Source: Actinomycetes bacterium
Lineage (GTDB): Bacteria; Actinomycetota; Acidimicrobiia; IMCC26256; Chersky-534
NCBI GenBank assembly: GCA_025463865.1
Contig: JAODBH010000284.1
Span: 1-46,243, forward strand
Reading direction: 5' to 3'
DNA length: 46,243 nt
Shown here: piece after piece, positions 32,930 to 41,241 of the stretch
How the letters are laid out: the number at the start of each line of letters is the position of its first letter
How positions within the stretch are numbered: the stretch's first letter is position 1
Position numbers and translations under genes: made by a program
Notes under the pieces: generated by a model
Database searches by the model: none
What the model saw: only the letters and a program-made list of their open reading frames with translations
Told to the model about the DNA's origin: nothing

Positions 32930-35086
32930 GTGACCGCCGCGACCCGCCCCGACCGTCTCCTCGACGCGCTCGATCCCACGCAACTCGAAGCGGTCACGTC
33001 CACCGCCGAGCCCCTCGCGATCCTGGCCGGCGCCGGTTCCGGCAAGACCCGCGTGCTCACGCGGCGAATCGCGTTCCAGTCCCGCGAGGGCACCATCGAC
33101 TCCCGCCACGTGCTCGCGGTCACCTTCACCCGCAAGGCCGCCGGCGAGCTCGTGGAACGGCTCGAGAAGCTCGGGGTCCGCGAGCAGCTGACCGCGGGCA
33201 CGTTCCACTCGATCGCGCTCGCACAGCTCCGCCGGCGGGCCACCGAGCGCGATCGGCCGATGCCCAAGCTCCTCGAGCGCAAGGCCCGGATCGTCGCCCC
33301 GATGCTCAACACTCGGAACGGCGCCGAGGCCGCGGTCCAGTCCTCGGAGATCGCGAGCGAGATCGAGTGGGCCAAGGCCCGCATGGTCATGCCGGAGGGC
33401 TACGAAGCCGAGGCCGCGGGCGCGAACCGTCGCACCACGCGCTCCGCGGCCGACATCGCATCGCTCTATGCCCGTTACGAGACCGAGAAGCGCAAACGAC
33501 GCCTCATCGACTTCGACGACCTCATCTGGTGGATGATCCAGGCCCTCGAGGAGGACCCGGAGTTCGCGGCCGTGCAGCGCTGGCGGTTCCGGCATCTCTT
33601 CGTCGACGAGTTCCAGGACGCGAACCCGGCCCAGCTCCGGCTGATCCGCGGCTGGCTCGGCGACCGTTCGGGACTGTGCGCGGTCGGCGACCCCGATCAG
33701 TCCATCTACGGCTTCGCCGGCTCCGACCCCCGCTGGCTCACCACGTTCGCGAGCCGCTTCCCTGGCGGGCGCGTCGTCCGTCTCGGCGCCAACTACCGCA
33801 GCACGCCCGAGATCATGGCCGCGGCGAGCGCGGTGCTCCCGGCGAGCTTCACCGGTGACCGTGCGCCCGTCGTCACCACCCGCCCGAGCGGCCCCTCCCC
33901 CACCATCACCGACTACGAGACCGACGAAGCCGAGGCCAAGGGCGTCGCGCGGCTCCTGCGCGATCAGCACGCCAAGGCCCGGCCGTGGTCGTCGATGGCC
34001 GTCCTCTACCGCACCAACGCGCAGTCGGTCGTGTTCGAGGAGGCACTGCGCAAGGCCGACATCCCGATGCGCCTGCGGGGCGCGAGCGGCTTCCTCGATC
34101 GACCCGAGGTGAAGGCCGCACTCGGGAACCTCGCGTCGAGCGCGAAGCAGGCCCCGGGCCGCGCCTTCACCGAGCACCTCACCGATCTCGCCGCCGACGC
34201 GGCCGAGTCGGGTGACGAGCAACGCGAGCACGTCGAAGCCCTGCTCCGGCTCGGACGCGAGTATCTCGCCGCTGATGGCGGCGCGGGCACGCTCGACGGG
34301 TTCCGCGCCTTCCTCACCGCGTCGCTCCGGGCCGACCGCGCGCCGGTCGGCGGCGACGCGGTCGAGCTGCTCACCTTCCACCGGGCCAAGGGACTCGAGT
34401 TCGAGACCGTGTTCGTCGTCGGCCTCGAGCGCGGGCTCGTCCCGATCAGCTTCGCCGACAGTGCAGGTGAGCTCTCCGAAGAGCGCCGTCTCCTCTACGT
34501 CGCGATGAGCCGGGCCGAGGAGAACCTCCACCTCAGCTGGGCCCGCCAGCGTTCGATCGGCATGCGCGTCGCCACCCGCACCGCGAGCCCCTACCTCGCG
34601 ATCGTGCACGGCACGATCGACCCCGAAGCCGCGGCGGCCGCCGCGGCCGCCAACGCCGCCGATCCGGAACGCGTCGCGCGGCTGCGCGGCGACCTGAAGG
34701 GCACGAGGACCCGGCGGCGGGCCGGTGGCACCGTCGACGAGGGCCCCGAGCCGGACCCGAACCTGATGGCCGCGCTCGTCGAGTGGCGGCTCGGGTTCGC
34801 CCGGGCCGCCGCGGTGCCCGCGTACGTGATCTTCGCCGACGCGACACTGCGGGAGGTCGCCCGCCGCCGTCCGACCTCGCGGGCCGCGCTGCTGACCATC
34901 TCCGGCATCGGCCCCGTGAAGCTCGAGCGCTACGCCGACGAGCTGATCCGCATCGTCGCCGAAAACCCTGCCGCCGAAAGCCCTGCCGCCGAGAACCCTG
35001 TCGCGGCGAACCCTGCCGCCGAAAGCCCTGCCGCGGACGCCGGCGCGGAGCGCACGGTCGAGCTGGACCTCACCGTCGAGGGCTGA
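32930..35086 (+). CDS. UvrD/PcrA-like 3'-5' helicase with HRDC domain (UvrD2-like)
   Basis: Superfamily-1 helicase of 718 residues. Walker A AGAGSGKT is at 33-40, TFTRKAAGEL motif Ia at about 65-74, DEFQDAN Walker B at 226-232, GDPDQSIYGFAGSD motif III after it, LLTFHRAKGLEFETVFVVGL motif V and YVAMSRAEENLHL motif VI near residue 525. An HRDC domain follows at about 606-670. The layout is that of mycobacterial UvrD2, but the Cys cluster found there between motor and HRDC is absent. The C-terminus carries ENPAA/ESPAA repeats. GGAG is too close to the GTG to act as a normal ribosome-binding site. Confidence 0.93.
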   Translation: MTAATRPDRLLDALDPTQLEAVTSTAEPLAILAGAGSGKTRVLTRRIAFQSREGTIDSRHVLAVTFTRKAAGELVERLEKLGVREQLTAGTFHSIALAQLRRRATERDRPMPKLLERKARIVAPMLNTRNGAEAAVQSSEIASEIEWAKARMVMPEGYEAEAAGANRRTTRSAADIASLYARYETEKRKRRLIDFDDLIWWMIQALEEDPEFAAVQRWRFRHLFVDEFQDANPAQLRLIRGWLGDRSGLCAVGDPDQSIYGFAGSDPRWLTTFASRFPGGRVVRLGANYRSTPEIMAAASAVLPASFTGDRAPVVTTRPSGPSPTITDYETDEAEAKGVARLLRDQHAKARPWSSMAVLYRTNAQSVVFEEALRKADIPMRLRGASGFLDRPEVKAALGNLASSAKQAPGRAFTEHLTDLAADAAESGDEQREHVEALLRLGREYLAADGGAGTLDGFRAFLTASLRADRAPVGGDAVELLTFHRAKGLEFETVFVVGLERGLVPISFADSAGELSEERRLLYVAMSRAEENLHLSWARQRSIGMRVATRTASPYLAIVHGTIDPEAAAAAAAANAADPERVARLRGDLKGTRTRRRAGGTVDEGPEPDPNLMAALVEWRLGFARAAAVPAYVIFADATLREVARRRPTSRAALLTISGIGPVKLERYADELIRIVAENPAAESPAAENPVAANPAAESPAADAGAERTVELDLTVEG
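34961..35035 (+). repeat. Five-copy 15-bp tandem repeat in the helicase C-terminus
   Basis: Five 15-base units (34961, 34976, 34991, 35006, 35021) with consensus GAAAACCCTGCCGCC encode residues 678-702 as ENPAA, ESPAA, ENPVA, ANPAA, ESPAA. The frame is kept. Copies 2 and 5 are nearly identical. Confidence 0.92.
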
Positions 35087-35103
35087 TCCCGCGGCCGCGG
35101 CGT

Positions 35104-35109
35104 TAGCGT
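35104..35109 (+). promoter_or_regulatory. Leaderless-type -10 box for the decarboxylase gene
   Basis: TAGCGT, 6 bases before ATG 35116. Confidence 0.45.
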
Positions 35110-35115
35110 CGCGGC

Positions 35116-36486
35116 ATGCACGAGTGGGACGACGTCGCCGAGGCCACCGCCACCGCGTGCATCGACTACGCACTCGAGCGGCTCCGCCTCGATCCGGTGC
35201 CGCTCGACCATCCGGTTCCCTACGACGAGCTCGCGGCGCGCGTCGGCGAGACCATCTCCGCGGGCGGGCGCCCACCCGAGGCGATGGTGCGGCTCTTCGC
35301 GGAGGTGCTGGCTCCCGCGTGCATCTCGGTCGACTCGGAGCGCTTCTTCTCCTTCATCCCCGGGGCGCCCACCAAGGTGTCCCTGTTGTTCGACCTGGTC
35401 GTGGGCGCGTCATCGATCAACGCGTCGTCCTGGCTCGAGGCGTCGGGCGTCGTGCTGGCCGAGAACCAAGCTCTGCGGTTCCTGGCCGACGCCGCGGGCC
35501 TGCCGCAGGCTGCGGGTGGGTGCTTCGTGTCGGGTGGGTCCGCCGGGAACCTGAGCGCGCTGGTGGTCGGCCGGGAGGTGGCCGCGGCACAGCGCGAGCA
35601 CCGGCCCGAGCGGTGGATCGTGGCCGTCGGCGAGCAGACCCACTCGTCGGTGGTCAACACCTTGCGGATCCTCGACTGCGAGCCGTTGTTCGTGCCGTCG
35701 GACGGCCGCGACCGCATCACGGGCTCCGGGCTGGCCGCCGCGCTCGACCGGTGCGCGGATCCCGGCGCGGTGTGCGCGGTCGTCGCCACCGCGGGCACCA
35801 CCAATGCGGGCATCATCGATGACCTCGCCGGAATCGGAGCCGTGGCCCGCGAGCGGGGCCTGTGGTTCCACGTCGATGCCGCGTACGGAGGGGCCGCCTT
35901 GCTTGCGCCCAGCGTGCGCGCCCGCTTCGACGGGATCGAGACGGTCGACTCGTTCGTCGTCGACCCGCACAAGTGGCTGTACGCGCCATTCGACTGCTGC
36001 GCGCTGCTCTACCGCCGGCCCGCGCTGGCGCGCGCGGTCCACACGCAGGACGCGGCGTACCTGGAAGCCATCCGGCTCGAAGACCGGGCCGACGAGGCGC
36101 CGGCGGAGTGGAACCCGTCGGACTACGCGTACCACCTGAGCCGCCGCGCACGCGGGCTTCCGTTCTGGTTCTCGCTCGCGGTCCACGGCATCGACGCGTA
36201 CCGCGACGCGATCGAGTACACGCTGGCCCTCGCACACGACGCCGCCGCCCAGATCCGTGCGCTCCCCCACCTCGACCTGGTGCGCGAGCCCGAGCTCAGC
36301 ATCGTGCTGTTCCGTCGCCGAGGCTGGACGGAAGCCGACTACCTCGAGTGGTCCACCTGCATGCTCGACGAGCAGACCGCGTTCGCGCTGCCGACCCGCT
36401 GGCAGGGCGAGATGGTCGGTCGGCTCGTGTTCCTCACGCCGCGCTGCACACCCGAGCTCATCGCCGAGGTGCTGGCCACCCTCTGA
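35116..36486 (+). CDS. PLP-dependent group II decarboxylase (aromatic amino acid or aspartate type)
   Basis: A 456-residue fold-type I PLP enzyme. Features are SGGSAGNLSAL (PLP phosphate-binding region, 139-149), QTHSS with ring-stacking His176, TAGTTNAGIIDDL, HVDAAYGG with Asp254 that pairs with the PLP nitrogen, and VDPHKWLYAP with the Schiff-base Lys286. The C-terminal domain is complete. Candidate substrates include tyrosine, tryptophan, DOPA, glutamate and aspartate; sequence alone does not settle this. It begins 30 bases after the helicase gene with its own -10 box. Confidence 0.9.
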   Translation: MHEWDDVAEATATACIDYALERLRLDPVPLDHPVPYDELAARVGETISAGGRPPEAMVRLFAEVLAPACISVDSERFFSFIPGAPTKVSLLFDLVVGASSINASSWLEASGVVLAENQALRFLADAAGLPQAAGGCFVSGGSAGNLSALVVGREVAAAQREHRPERWIVAVGEQTHSSVVNTLRILDCEPLFVPSDGRDRITGSGLAAALDRCADPGAVCAVVATAGTTNAGIIDDLAGIGAVARERGLWFHVDAAYGGAALLAPSVRARFDGIETVDSFVVDPHKWLYAPFDCCALLYRRPALARAVHTQDAAYLEAIRLEDRADEAPAEWNPSDYAYHLSRRARGLPFWFSLAVHGIDAYRDAIEYTLALAHDAAAQIRALPHLDLVREPELSIVLFRRRGWTEADYLEWSTCMLDEQTAFALPTRWQGEMVGRLVFLTPRCTPELIAEVLATL

Positions 36487-36505
36487 GCGCCGCCGTCGTG
36501 GGTCG

Positions 36506-36528
36506 CACGGGACTCCGGGGCGCCCGTG
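36506..36528 (+). terminator. Candidate terminator hairpin after the decarboxylase gene
   Basis: A perfect 6-bp stem (36506-36511 with 36523-36528) and an 11-base loop, 20 bases after the stop. No U-tract. Confidence 0.35.
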
Positions 36529-36573
36529 TACGCCACCGAGCGCGTTCGCCACCGCGACGCGCCGTGCGCCCGG

Positions 36574-36602
36574 TTGACACCCGGGGCGAACGAGTGTTCG
36601 AT
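36574..36602 (+). promoter_or_regulatory. Promoter of the DnaB-like gene
   Basis: A perfect TTGACA -35 at 36574-36579, a 17-base spacer, and TTCGAT at 36597-36602. The leader would be about 63 bases and holds AGGAGG-type sequences just before the ATG. Confidence 0.55.
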
Positions 36603-36671
36603 GGCGCGCGCCGCCGATCGGCAGCGACTCGACCCGTCGGCGAGGGCGGCCCGCGGAGGATCAGGAGGGTC

Positions 36672-37385
36672 ATGACCGATTTTCGCAGCGTCACGATCGT
36701 CGATGCCCTCAACACCGTGCTCGACGACCTCGAGCGGCTCTACCAGCCCGTGCGCGCCGCCGTCGAGGTCGATTCCCGCATCGAGACCGGCGTACCGGCG
36801 ATCGACCGCCTGCTCGGCGGCATCCCCACCGGCCGGGTGACGCTCATCGCCGCCGACCACGCGGTGCACGCGGAGGCGCTGGCAGCGTCGATCGCGCGCG
36901 ATTCTCCGCACGGAGTGCTGCTGGCCGCACCCGAAGTGCTGGCCGCGGCCCGCACGCTGCTCGCCGCGACCGCGCGGGTCCCGTACCCGTTCGTCGAGAG
37001 TGGGCACCTCACCGAGGCCGACTGGAGAAAGCTCCACGACGCGTGCAATGCGCTGTCGCAGCGCGAGGTGCATCTCACCACGTGCCCGTCGGCATTCGGC
37101 ATCCTCCGCGCCGCGTGTGACACGGAGGTGCCCCTCTGCGTGGTGCTCACCCCCGAACGGCTCGGCGGAAGGTTGGATGCGGTGCTCCACGAGCTGGGAA
37201 CCGAGGCCCGGAAGGCGTCGGTCGCCGTGGTCGCGCTCACCACCGCGAAGACCGACGACGCCGACGCGGTGGTGCTCGCGCCGTCGCGGCTGAGCGAGAC
37301 GCTGGAGCTCGTGACGTCGGATCCCGTCGACCTGTTGCGCCGGACCACGATCTCGGTCGACCGGCTGTCCCGGTACGCCAACTGA
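36672..37385 (+). CDS. DnaB-like RecA-fold protein lacking the Walker A motif
   Basis: A 237-residue protein resembling the C-terminal half of replicative helicase DnaB. TGVPAIDRLLGGIPTGRVTLIAA (39-61) matches the strand before the DnaB P-loop, GHLTEADWRKLHDACNAL (111-128) matches the DnaB GxLxDxDWxxL segment, and ASVAVVALTTAKTDDADAVVLAPSRL matches the VPVVALSQ and ADLI segments. Where the P-loop GRPSMGKT should be, it reads ADHAVHAEA, so ATP binding by that loop is unlikely. It also lacks the DnaB N-terminal domain. A strong AGGAGG precedes ATG 36672. Confidence 0.72.
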   Translation: MTDFRSVTIVDALNTVLDDLERLYQPVRAAVEVDSRIETGVPAIDRLLGGIPTGRVTLIAADHAVHAEALAASIARDSPHGVLLAAPEVLAAARTLLAATARVPYPFVESGHLTEADWRKLHDACNALSQREVHLTTCPSAFGILRAACDTEVPLCVVLTPERLGGRLDAVLHELGTEARKASVAVVALTTAKTDDADAVVLAPSRLSETLELVTSDPVDLLRRTTISVDRLSRYAN

Positions 37386-37389
37386 CGGG

Positions 37390-37575
37390 TCAGCCGGCAG
37401 CAGGACGCTCGAAGACGACGCGCACCCACGCACCGCCGTCGCGGGCGATCGTGGCGACCAGCGTCCAACCGTCGCTGTCGAACTCGCGGGCGAGGTCACG
37501 GCCCGACGAATGGCCCATGCGACACGCCAGCCACTCGCCGTCCACGTCGACCACCCGGTATTCGCACCCGTCCAT
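37390..37575 (-). CDS. Small DUF4177-like protein
   Basis: A 61-residue protein from ATG 37575 with GGGGGAG 8 bases upstream. EYRVVDVDGEWLA, then LAREFDSDGWTLVATIARDGGAWVRVVFERP, follows the pattern of DUF4177-type proteins (EYKVV ... LNxxGxEGWELV ... FKR). The function is unknown. It is convergent with the DnaB-like gene, with stops 4 bases apart. Confidence 0.65.
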   Translation of the reverse strand: MDGCEYRVVDVDGEWLACRMGHSSGRDLAREFDSDGWTLVATIARDGGAWVRVVFERPAAG

Positions 37576-37592
37576 GAGCGCACTCCCCCGCT

Positions 37593-37628
37593 CGTCCTGA
37601 GCTGCGTGTCCGCCCGTCCTGAGCTGCG
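37593..37628. repeat. 14-bp direct repeat pair upstream of the small DUF4177-like gene
   Basis: CGTCCTGAGCTGCG occurs at 37593-37606 and again at 37615-37628, spaced by 22 bases, in a non-coding stretch upstream of the small minus-strand gene. Confidence 0.6.
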
Positions 37629-37752
37629 GGTCAGGGTTGCAGACGACGGCCCGGCGGGCACTGCCCCATTTGCGCCATCCGAGGACAGCCGCCCGGGCGG
37701 AGGGTCCACCCGAGCGACGCACCCGGAAGCCGTGCGCCACCCGGTGACGGCC

Positions 37753-37758
37753 TAACCT
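37753..37758 (+). promoter_or_regulatory. -10 box of the amidohydrolase gene
   Basis: TAACCT, 31 bases before ATG 37790, with a GAGGGGG ribosome-binding site between. No clear -35. Confidence 0.4.
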
Positions 37759-37789
37759 CGGACCGCAGCATCTGATCGAGGGGGACACG

Positions 37790-38986
37790 ATGCAGACGAC
37801 CAGCGAGGCCAGCCCGGGTGAGTGGTTCCTGCCCGAGCCCGATCCGCGGCCCGTCCGCTACACGGTGATCTCCGTGGACGACCACCTGGTGGAGCCGCCG
37901 CACATGTTCGAAGGTCGCCTACCGGGTCGCCTGCAGGACCGGGCCCCGAGGATCGTCGAGAACGAGCGCGGCGACGAGGTGTGGGAGTTCGAGGGCGAGC
38001 TCTTCACCCAGTCGGGCACCAACGCGCTCGCCGGCCGGACCCGCGACACGATCCACATCGAGCCGGTGCGGTTCGACCAGATGCGGCCCGGCTGCTTCGA
38101 CATCGAGGCGCGCATCAAGGACATGGACATCAACGGGGTGTGGGCGTCGCTCAACTTCCCGTCGCAGATCACCGGCTTCTGTGGCCGCGTCTACTCCCAA
38201 GCGCAGGACCCCGAGCTGGGTCTCGCGGTGACGCGGGCCTGGAACGACTGGTTCCACGACGAGTGGTACTCCGCGCACCCCGACCGGATCATTCCCCTCG
38301 GCATCACGTTCCTCTCCGACCCGGTGGCCGCGGCCGACGAGATCCGGCGCAACGCGGCGCGCGGTTTCCGCTCGGTGAGCCTTCCCGAGCGCCCGCACCG
38401 CATCGGCTTCCCGTCGATCTTCAGCGGTTACTGGGACCCGATCGTCGAGGCGTGCGCGGAGACCGACACCGTCATCAGCCTGCACGTCGGCTCGTCGGGA
38501 ATGCCCGACATGCCGCTCGACTGCCCGAAGGTGCAGCTCGGCGCCACCATGTTCGGGCAGATGTCGCTTGCGGCCTGCTCGGAATGGCTGTGGTCGGGCT
38601 ACGCGGTGAAGCACCCCGAGCTCAAGATCGCGATGTCGGAAGGGGGCATCGGCTGGGTGGCCATGCTCCTCGACCGACTCGACAACATCGTCGACCGCTC
38701 CGGCTACGGGCTCGGATGGGACACCCGTCCGGCCGAGGTCCTGAAGCGCAACTTCTGGTTCTGCACCATCGACGACCCGTCGACGATCGAGACCCGCGGC
38801 CGCATCGGCGTCGACCACGTGATGGTGGAGACCGACTATCCCCACGGCGACGGAACCTGGCCCGACACCCAGGCCGTGATCCAGCACTACTGGGGCGACC
38901 TTCCCGTCGACGACCTGCGCAAGCTGACCCACGAGAACGCGGCGCAGCTCTACCGTCACCCGCTCCCGGACGTCTGCCTGCCGTAG
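37790..38986 (+). CDS. Amidohydrolase family protein (amidohydrolase 2 type)
   Basis: A 398-residue TIM-barrel protein. The N-terminal VISVDDHLVEPPHMF is the position of the first metal motif, usually DxH, here DDH. VISLHVGSSG holds the second-strand His, and VMVETDYPHGDGTWPDT near the C-terminus has the catalytic Asp of this family (as in SD.PH motifs). Relatives include ACMS decarboxylase and various carboxyvinyl or amide hydrolases in actinobacteria, so the reaction is open. ATG 37790 has a strong GAGGGGG upstream. It is convergent with the Gfo/Idh/MocA gene. Confidence 0.88.
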   Translation: MQTTSEASPGEWFLPEPDPRPVRYTVISVDDHLVEPPHMFEGRLPGRLQDRAPRIVENERGDEVWEFEGELFTQSGTNALAGRTRDTIHIEPVRFDQMRPGCFDIEARIKDMDINGVWASLNFPSQITGFCGRVYSQAQDPELGLAVTRAWNDWFHDEWYSAHPDRIIPLGITFLSDPVAAADEIRRNAARGFRSVSLPERPHRIGFPSIFSGYWDPIVEACAETDTVISLHVGSSGMPDMPLDCPKVQLGATMFGQMSLAACSEWLWSGYAVKHPELKIAMSEGGIGWVAMLLDRLDNIVDRSGYGLGWDTRPAEVLKRNFWFCTIDDPSTIETRGRIGVDHVMVETDYPHGDGTWPDTQAVIQHYWGDLPVDDLRKLTHENAAQLYRHPLPDVCLP

Positions 38987-39007
38987 CCGGCTGATCCCAC
39001 CTGCGGG

Positions 39008-40066
39008 TCAGAGGTCGATGACGTCGCGCTGGTGGTCGCTGGCCTGCGCGGCCTCGATGACGCGCAACGTGGCGATCGCGTCGTCGATCCCGACGGGCAC
39101 CGGACCCCCGTCGACGAGCGCAACCGCCAGCAGCTCGTAGAAGCGCGCGTAGCGCCCCTCCACGATCGGGATCGAGCGGGATTCGCCACCCACGTCGAGT
39201 TGGGCCCACTCGCGATCGGGTGTCGATCGGGCGTCGGCCGAACCGTCGGCCAACCGCGCGCGGAGCAATGCCTCCTGGCCGTCGAGACCGAGCTTCACGA
39301 ACGCGCCCGCACTCCCGAGTGCGCGCACGCGCGGCCCGACGTCGGCGGCCACCAACGACGCCCAGAGATGGGACACGGTTCCGTTCCGATGAGCCAGTGC
39401 GACGAACGCGTCGTCGTCGACCCGCGCACCGGGACGGACGTTCCGCAGCTCCGCGTAGACGGAGTCGACCGGCCCGAAGAGCACCAATGCCTGGTCGATC
39501 AGGTGGCTGCCGAGGTCGTAGAAGACGCCGCCGGCGTCGGCCGGATCCGGGCTCTCCTTCCACGCCTTCGACACCTCGGGTCGCCAACGCTCGAATCGCG
39601 ACTCGAAGCGGTGCACGGAGCCGAGCCTGCCCTCGTCGAGCAGGCCGGCAAGCGTGAGGAAGTCTCCGTCCCACCGCCGGTTCTGGAACACCGCGACGGG
39701 CACGCCACGCGCCGCGGCCGCATCCTTCAGCGCCTCCGCCTCGACGACCGTCGCGGCCACCGGCTTCTCCACCACGACGGGCAGCCCGGCCCCGACTGCG
39801 CGCATGGCCAACGGGATGTGGGTGCGGTTGGGTGACGAGATCACCACGAGATCGAATCGCGACGGATCGGCCCAGATCGCGTCCGGCGACGAGAGCAGCT
39901 CGGCGTGCGGGAAGCGACGGGTCACCCGCGCCCGTCGATCGGGGTCGGCGGTGACCACCGCCGTCACGTCGATGCCCTCGGTCGCGGCGATCAGTGAGGC
40001 GTGGAAGACCTCCCCCGAGAGGCCGTAGCCGATCAGCGCTACCCGCAGCCCCGAGTCCGCCGTCAA
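39008..40066 (-). CDS. Gfo/Idh/MocA family NAD(P)-dependent oxidoreductase
   Basis: A 352-residue dehydrogenase. The Rossmann domain starts VALIGYGLSGEVFHASLI, followed by VVISSPNRTHIPLAMRAVGAGLPVVVEKP with the EKP catalytic Lys, and GGVFYDLGSHLIDQALVLFG with the H-x3-D substrate motif. A TTG at 40066 overlaps the upstream stop (TTGA); no ATG or GTG fits between it and the conserved start, so TTG is chosen. It is the last gene of a three-gene unit with two M24 proteins. The sugar or inositol-like substrate is unknown. Confidence 0.92.
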   Translation of the reverse strand: MTADSGLRVALIGYGLSGEVFHASLIAATEGIDVTAVVTADPDRRARVTRRFPHAELLSSPDAIWADPSRFDLVVISSPNRTHIPLAMRAVGAGLPVVVEKPVAATVVEAEALKDAAAARGVPVAVFQNRRWDGDFLTLAGLLDEGRLGSVHRFESRFERWRPEVSKAWKESPDPADAGGVFYDLGSHLIDQALVLFGPVDSVYAELRNVRPGARVDDDAFVALAHRNGTVSHLWASLVAADVGPRVRALGSAGAFVKLGLDGQEALLRARLADGSADARSTPDREWAQLDVGGESRSIPIVEGRYARFYELLAVALVDGGPVPVGIDDAIATLRVIEAAQASDHQRDVIDL

Positions 40067-41241
40067 GACGCGAGGGGACCGTGGGTGAGGGTGGACAAGA
40101 CCTCGTGGCCGTCGTCGGTGATGAGCACGGTCTCGAGACCGAGGTAGCCGCCCGCGACTCCCGCCACGTACGCCTGCACCTCGAGCACGGTGCCCGGGCC
40201 GAGCGTCCACTGGCGGTCGAACTCCGGACCGAGTTTGCTGCCCGCGATCGGCGCTTCGACCCCGACGCCGACGCTGAGCGCGATGGGGAAGCCCGGCAGC
40301 GGTTCGCCGCTCGCTTCGTACGCGGCGCGGAGGTCGGCGCCGGTTGCGCCGGGGTGCAGGACGTCGGCGATTCGGGTCCACACCGCCGACCAACGCTCGA
40401 ACAGCTCACGTTGCTGGTGCGTCACCGTACGGCTCCCCCGGCCCGTGCACGGCTGCGTCCGGCCCACGGAGCCCTCGTAACCGGCATAGAGCACACCACC
40501 TGCAATGGCAACGAGCGTGCCCTCGTCGACGGCACGGTCACCTGGGATCCGGCGCAGCCGGGAGCTGCGGCCGCCGACGTCGGGGTCGGTCGCACAGAAC
40601 ACGCCCTGCATCGCGGGTGCGGTCAATCCGAACTCGGTCATGCGCTGCGCGAACGCGCCGGCCAACTCGCGTTCACGGACACCCGGGCGAATCGTGTCGA
40701 TCGCGGTCGACAGGGAAGCCTCCGCGATCGCGACCGCGGTGCGGATGCACACCACCTCGTCGGCGGACTTCCGCATCCTGACGGCGCGGAGCGCGCCCTC
40801 ACCGTCGACGAACGCGGCCTCGGGCGCGGCGAGCGGCAGCAGCTGAGTCCACAACGGGCCCATCGCGTCCACCCCGACGCGTCGAGCGGACGCCAGTCCG
40901 TCGATCGCCTGCAGTCGCTCCACGAGGATCAGCGGGTTCCAGCTCATGCCGAACAGGTGCTCCCGGGGGATCTCCGCCGGGATGCCTTCGTCCCAGGTGC
41001 TCATCAGGTGGACGGCACCGGTCTCGCCCACCAAGACGCATCCGGGCCCGAACGGACGGGTCCCCGCCACCCAGAGCCGGTGCGCGCCGGTCGCGTAGCG
41101 GACGTTGGACTCGCGGCTGAGGATCAGGGCGTCGAGACCCTGTTCGGCCATCATCGCGAAGACGCGGGCGCGCCGGTCGGAACGCAGCCGGTCGAAGTCG
41201 ATCCGGCCACCTTCGTCGAGCGCCATCGTCCCGAGGTTCAC
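40063..41241 (-). CDS. M24-fold (pita-bread) protein with most metal ligands lost
   Basis: A 392-residue homologue of aminopeptidase P/creatinase from GTG 41241, which overlaps the stop of the sister gene (GTGA). It keeps the N-terminal creatinase domain and the C-terminal pita-bread fold, including AGYEGSVGRTQ and YLGLETVLITDDG. Compared with the sister protein, the first Asp is Ile/Ala (246-247), the second is Ser258, the His is replaced in SVGVGVEAP (about 324), the first Glu is Gln356, and only Glu370 remains. So it should not bind two metals. It may be a metal-free enzyme like creatinase or a partner subunit. Confidence 0.85.
   Translation of the reverse strand: MNLGTMALDEGGRIDFDRLRSDRRARVFAMMAEQGLDALILSRESNVRYATGAHRLWVAGTRPFGPGCVLVGETGAVHLMSTWDEGIPAEIPREHLFGMSWNPLILVERLQAIDGLASARRVGVDAMGPLWTQLLPLAAPEAAFVDGEGALRAVRMRKSADEVVCIRTAVAIAEASLSTAIDTIRPGVRERELAGAFAQRMTEFGLTAPAMQGVFCATDPDVGGRSSRLRRIPGDRAVDEGTLVAIAGGVLYAGYEGSVGRTQPCTGRGSRTVTHQQRELFERWSAVWTRIADVLHPGATGADLRAAYEASGEPLPGFPIALSVGVGVEAPIAGSKLGPEFDRQWTLGPGTVLEVQAYVAGVAGGYLGLETVLITDDGHEVLSTLTHGPLAS

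Noticed and set aside
32656-33858. A long plus-strand open frame through the structured RNA region into the helicase gene
   Set aside because: Its product is an Arg-rich frame shadow of the helicase gene, and the intergenic part has no start signal or coding character.
35862-36671. A long upstream extension of the DnaB-like gene frame
   Set aside because: It is an out-of-frame shadow of the decarboxylase gene; the ATG at 36672 has a strong ribosome-binding site.
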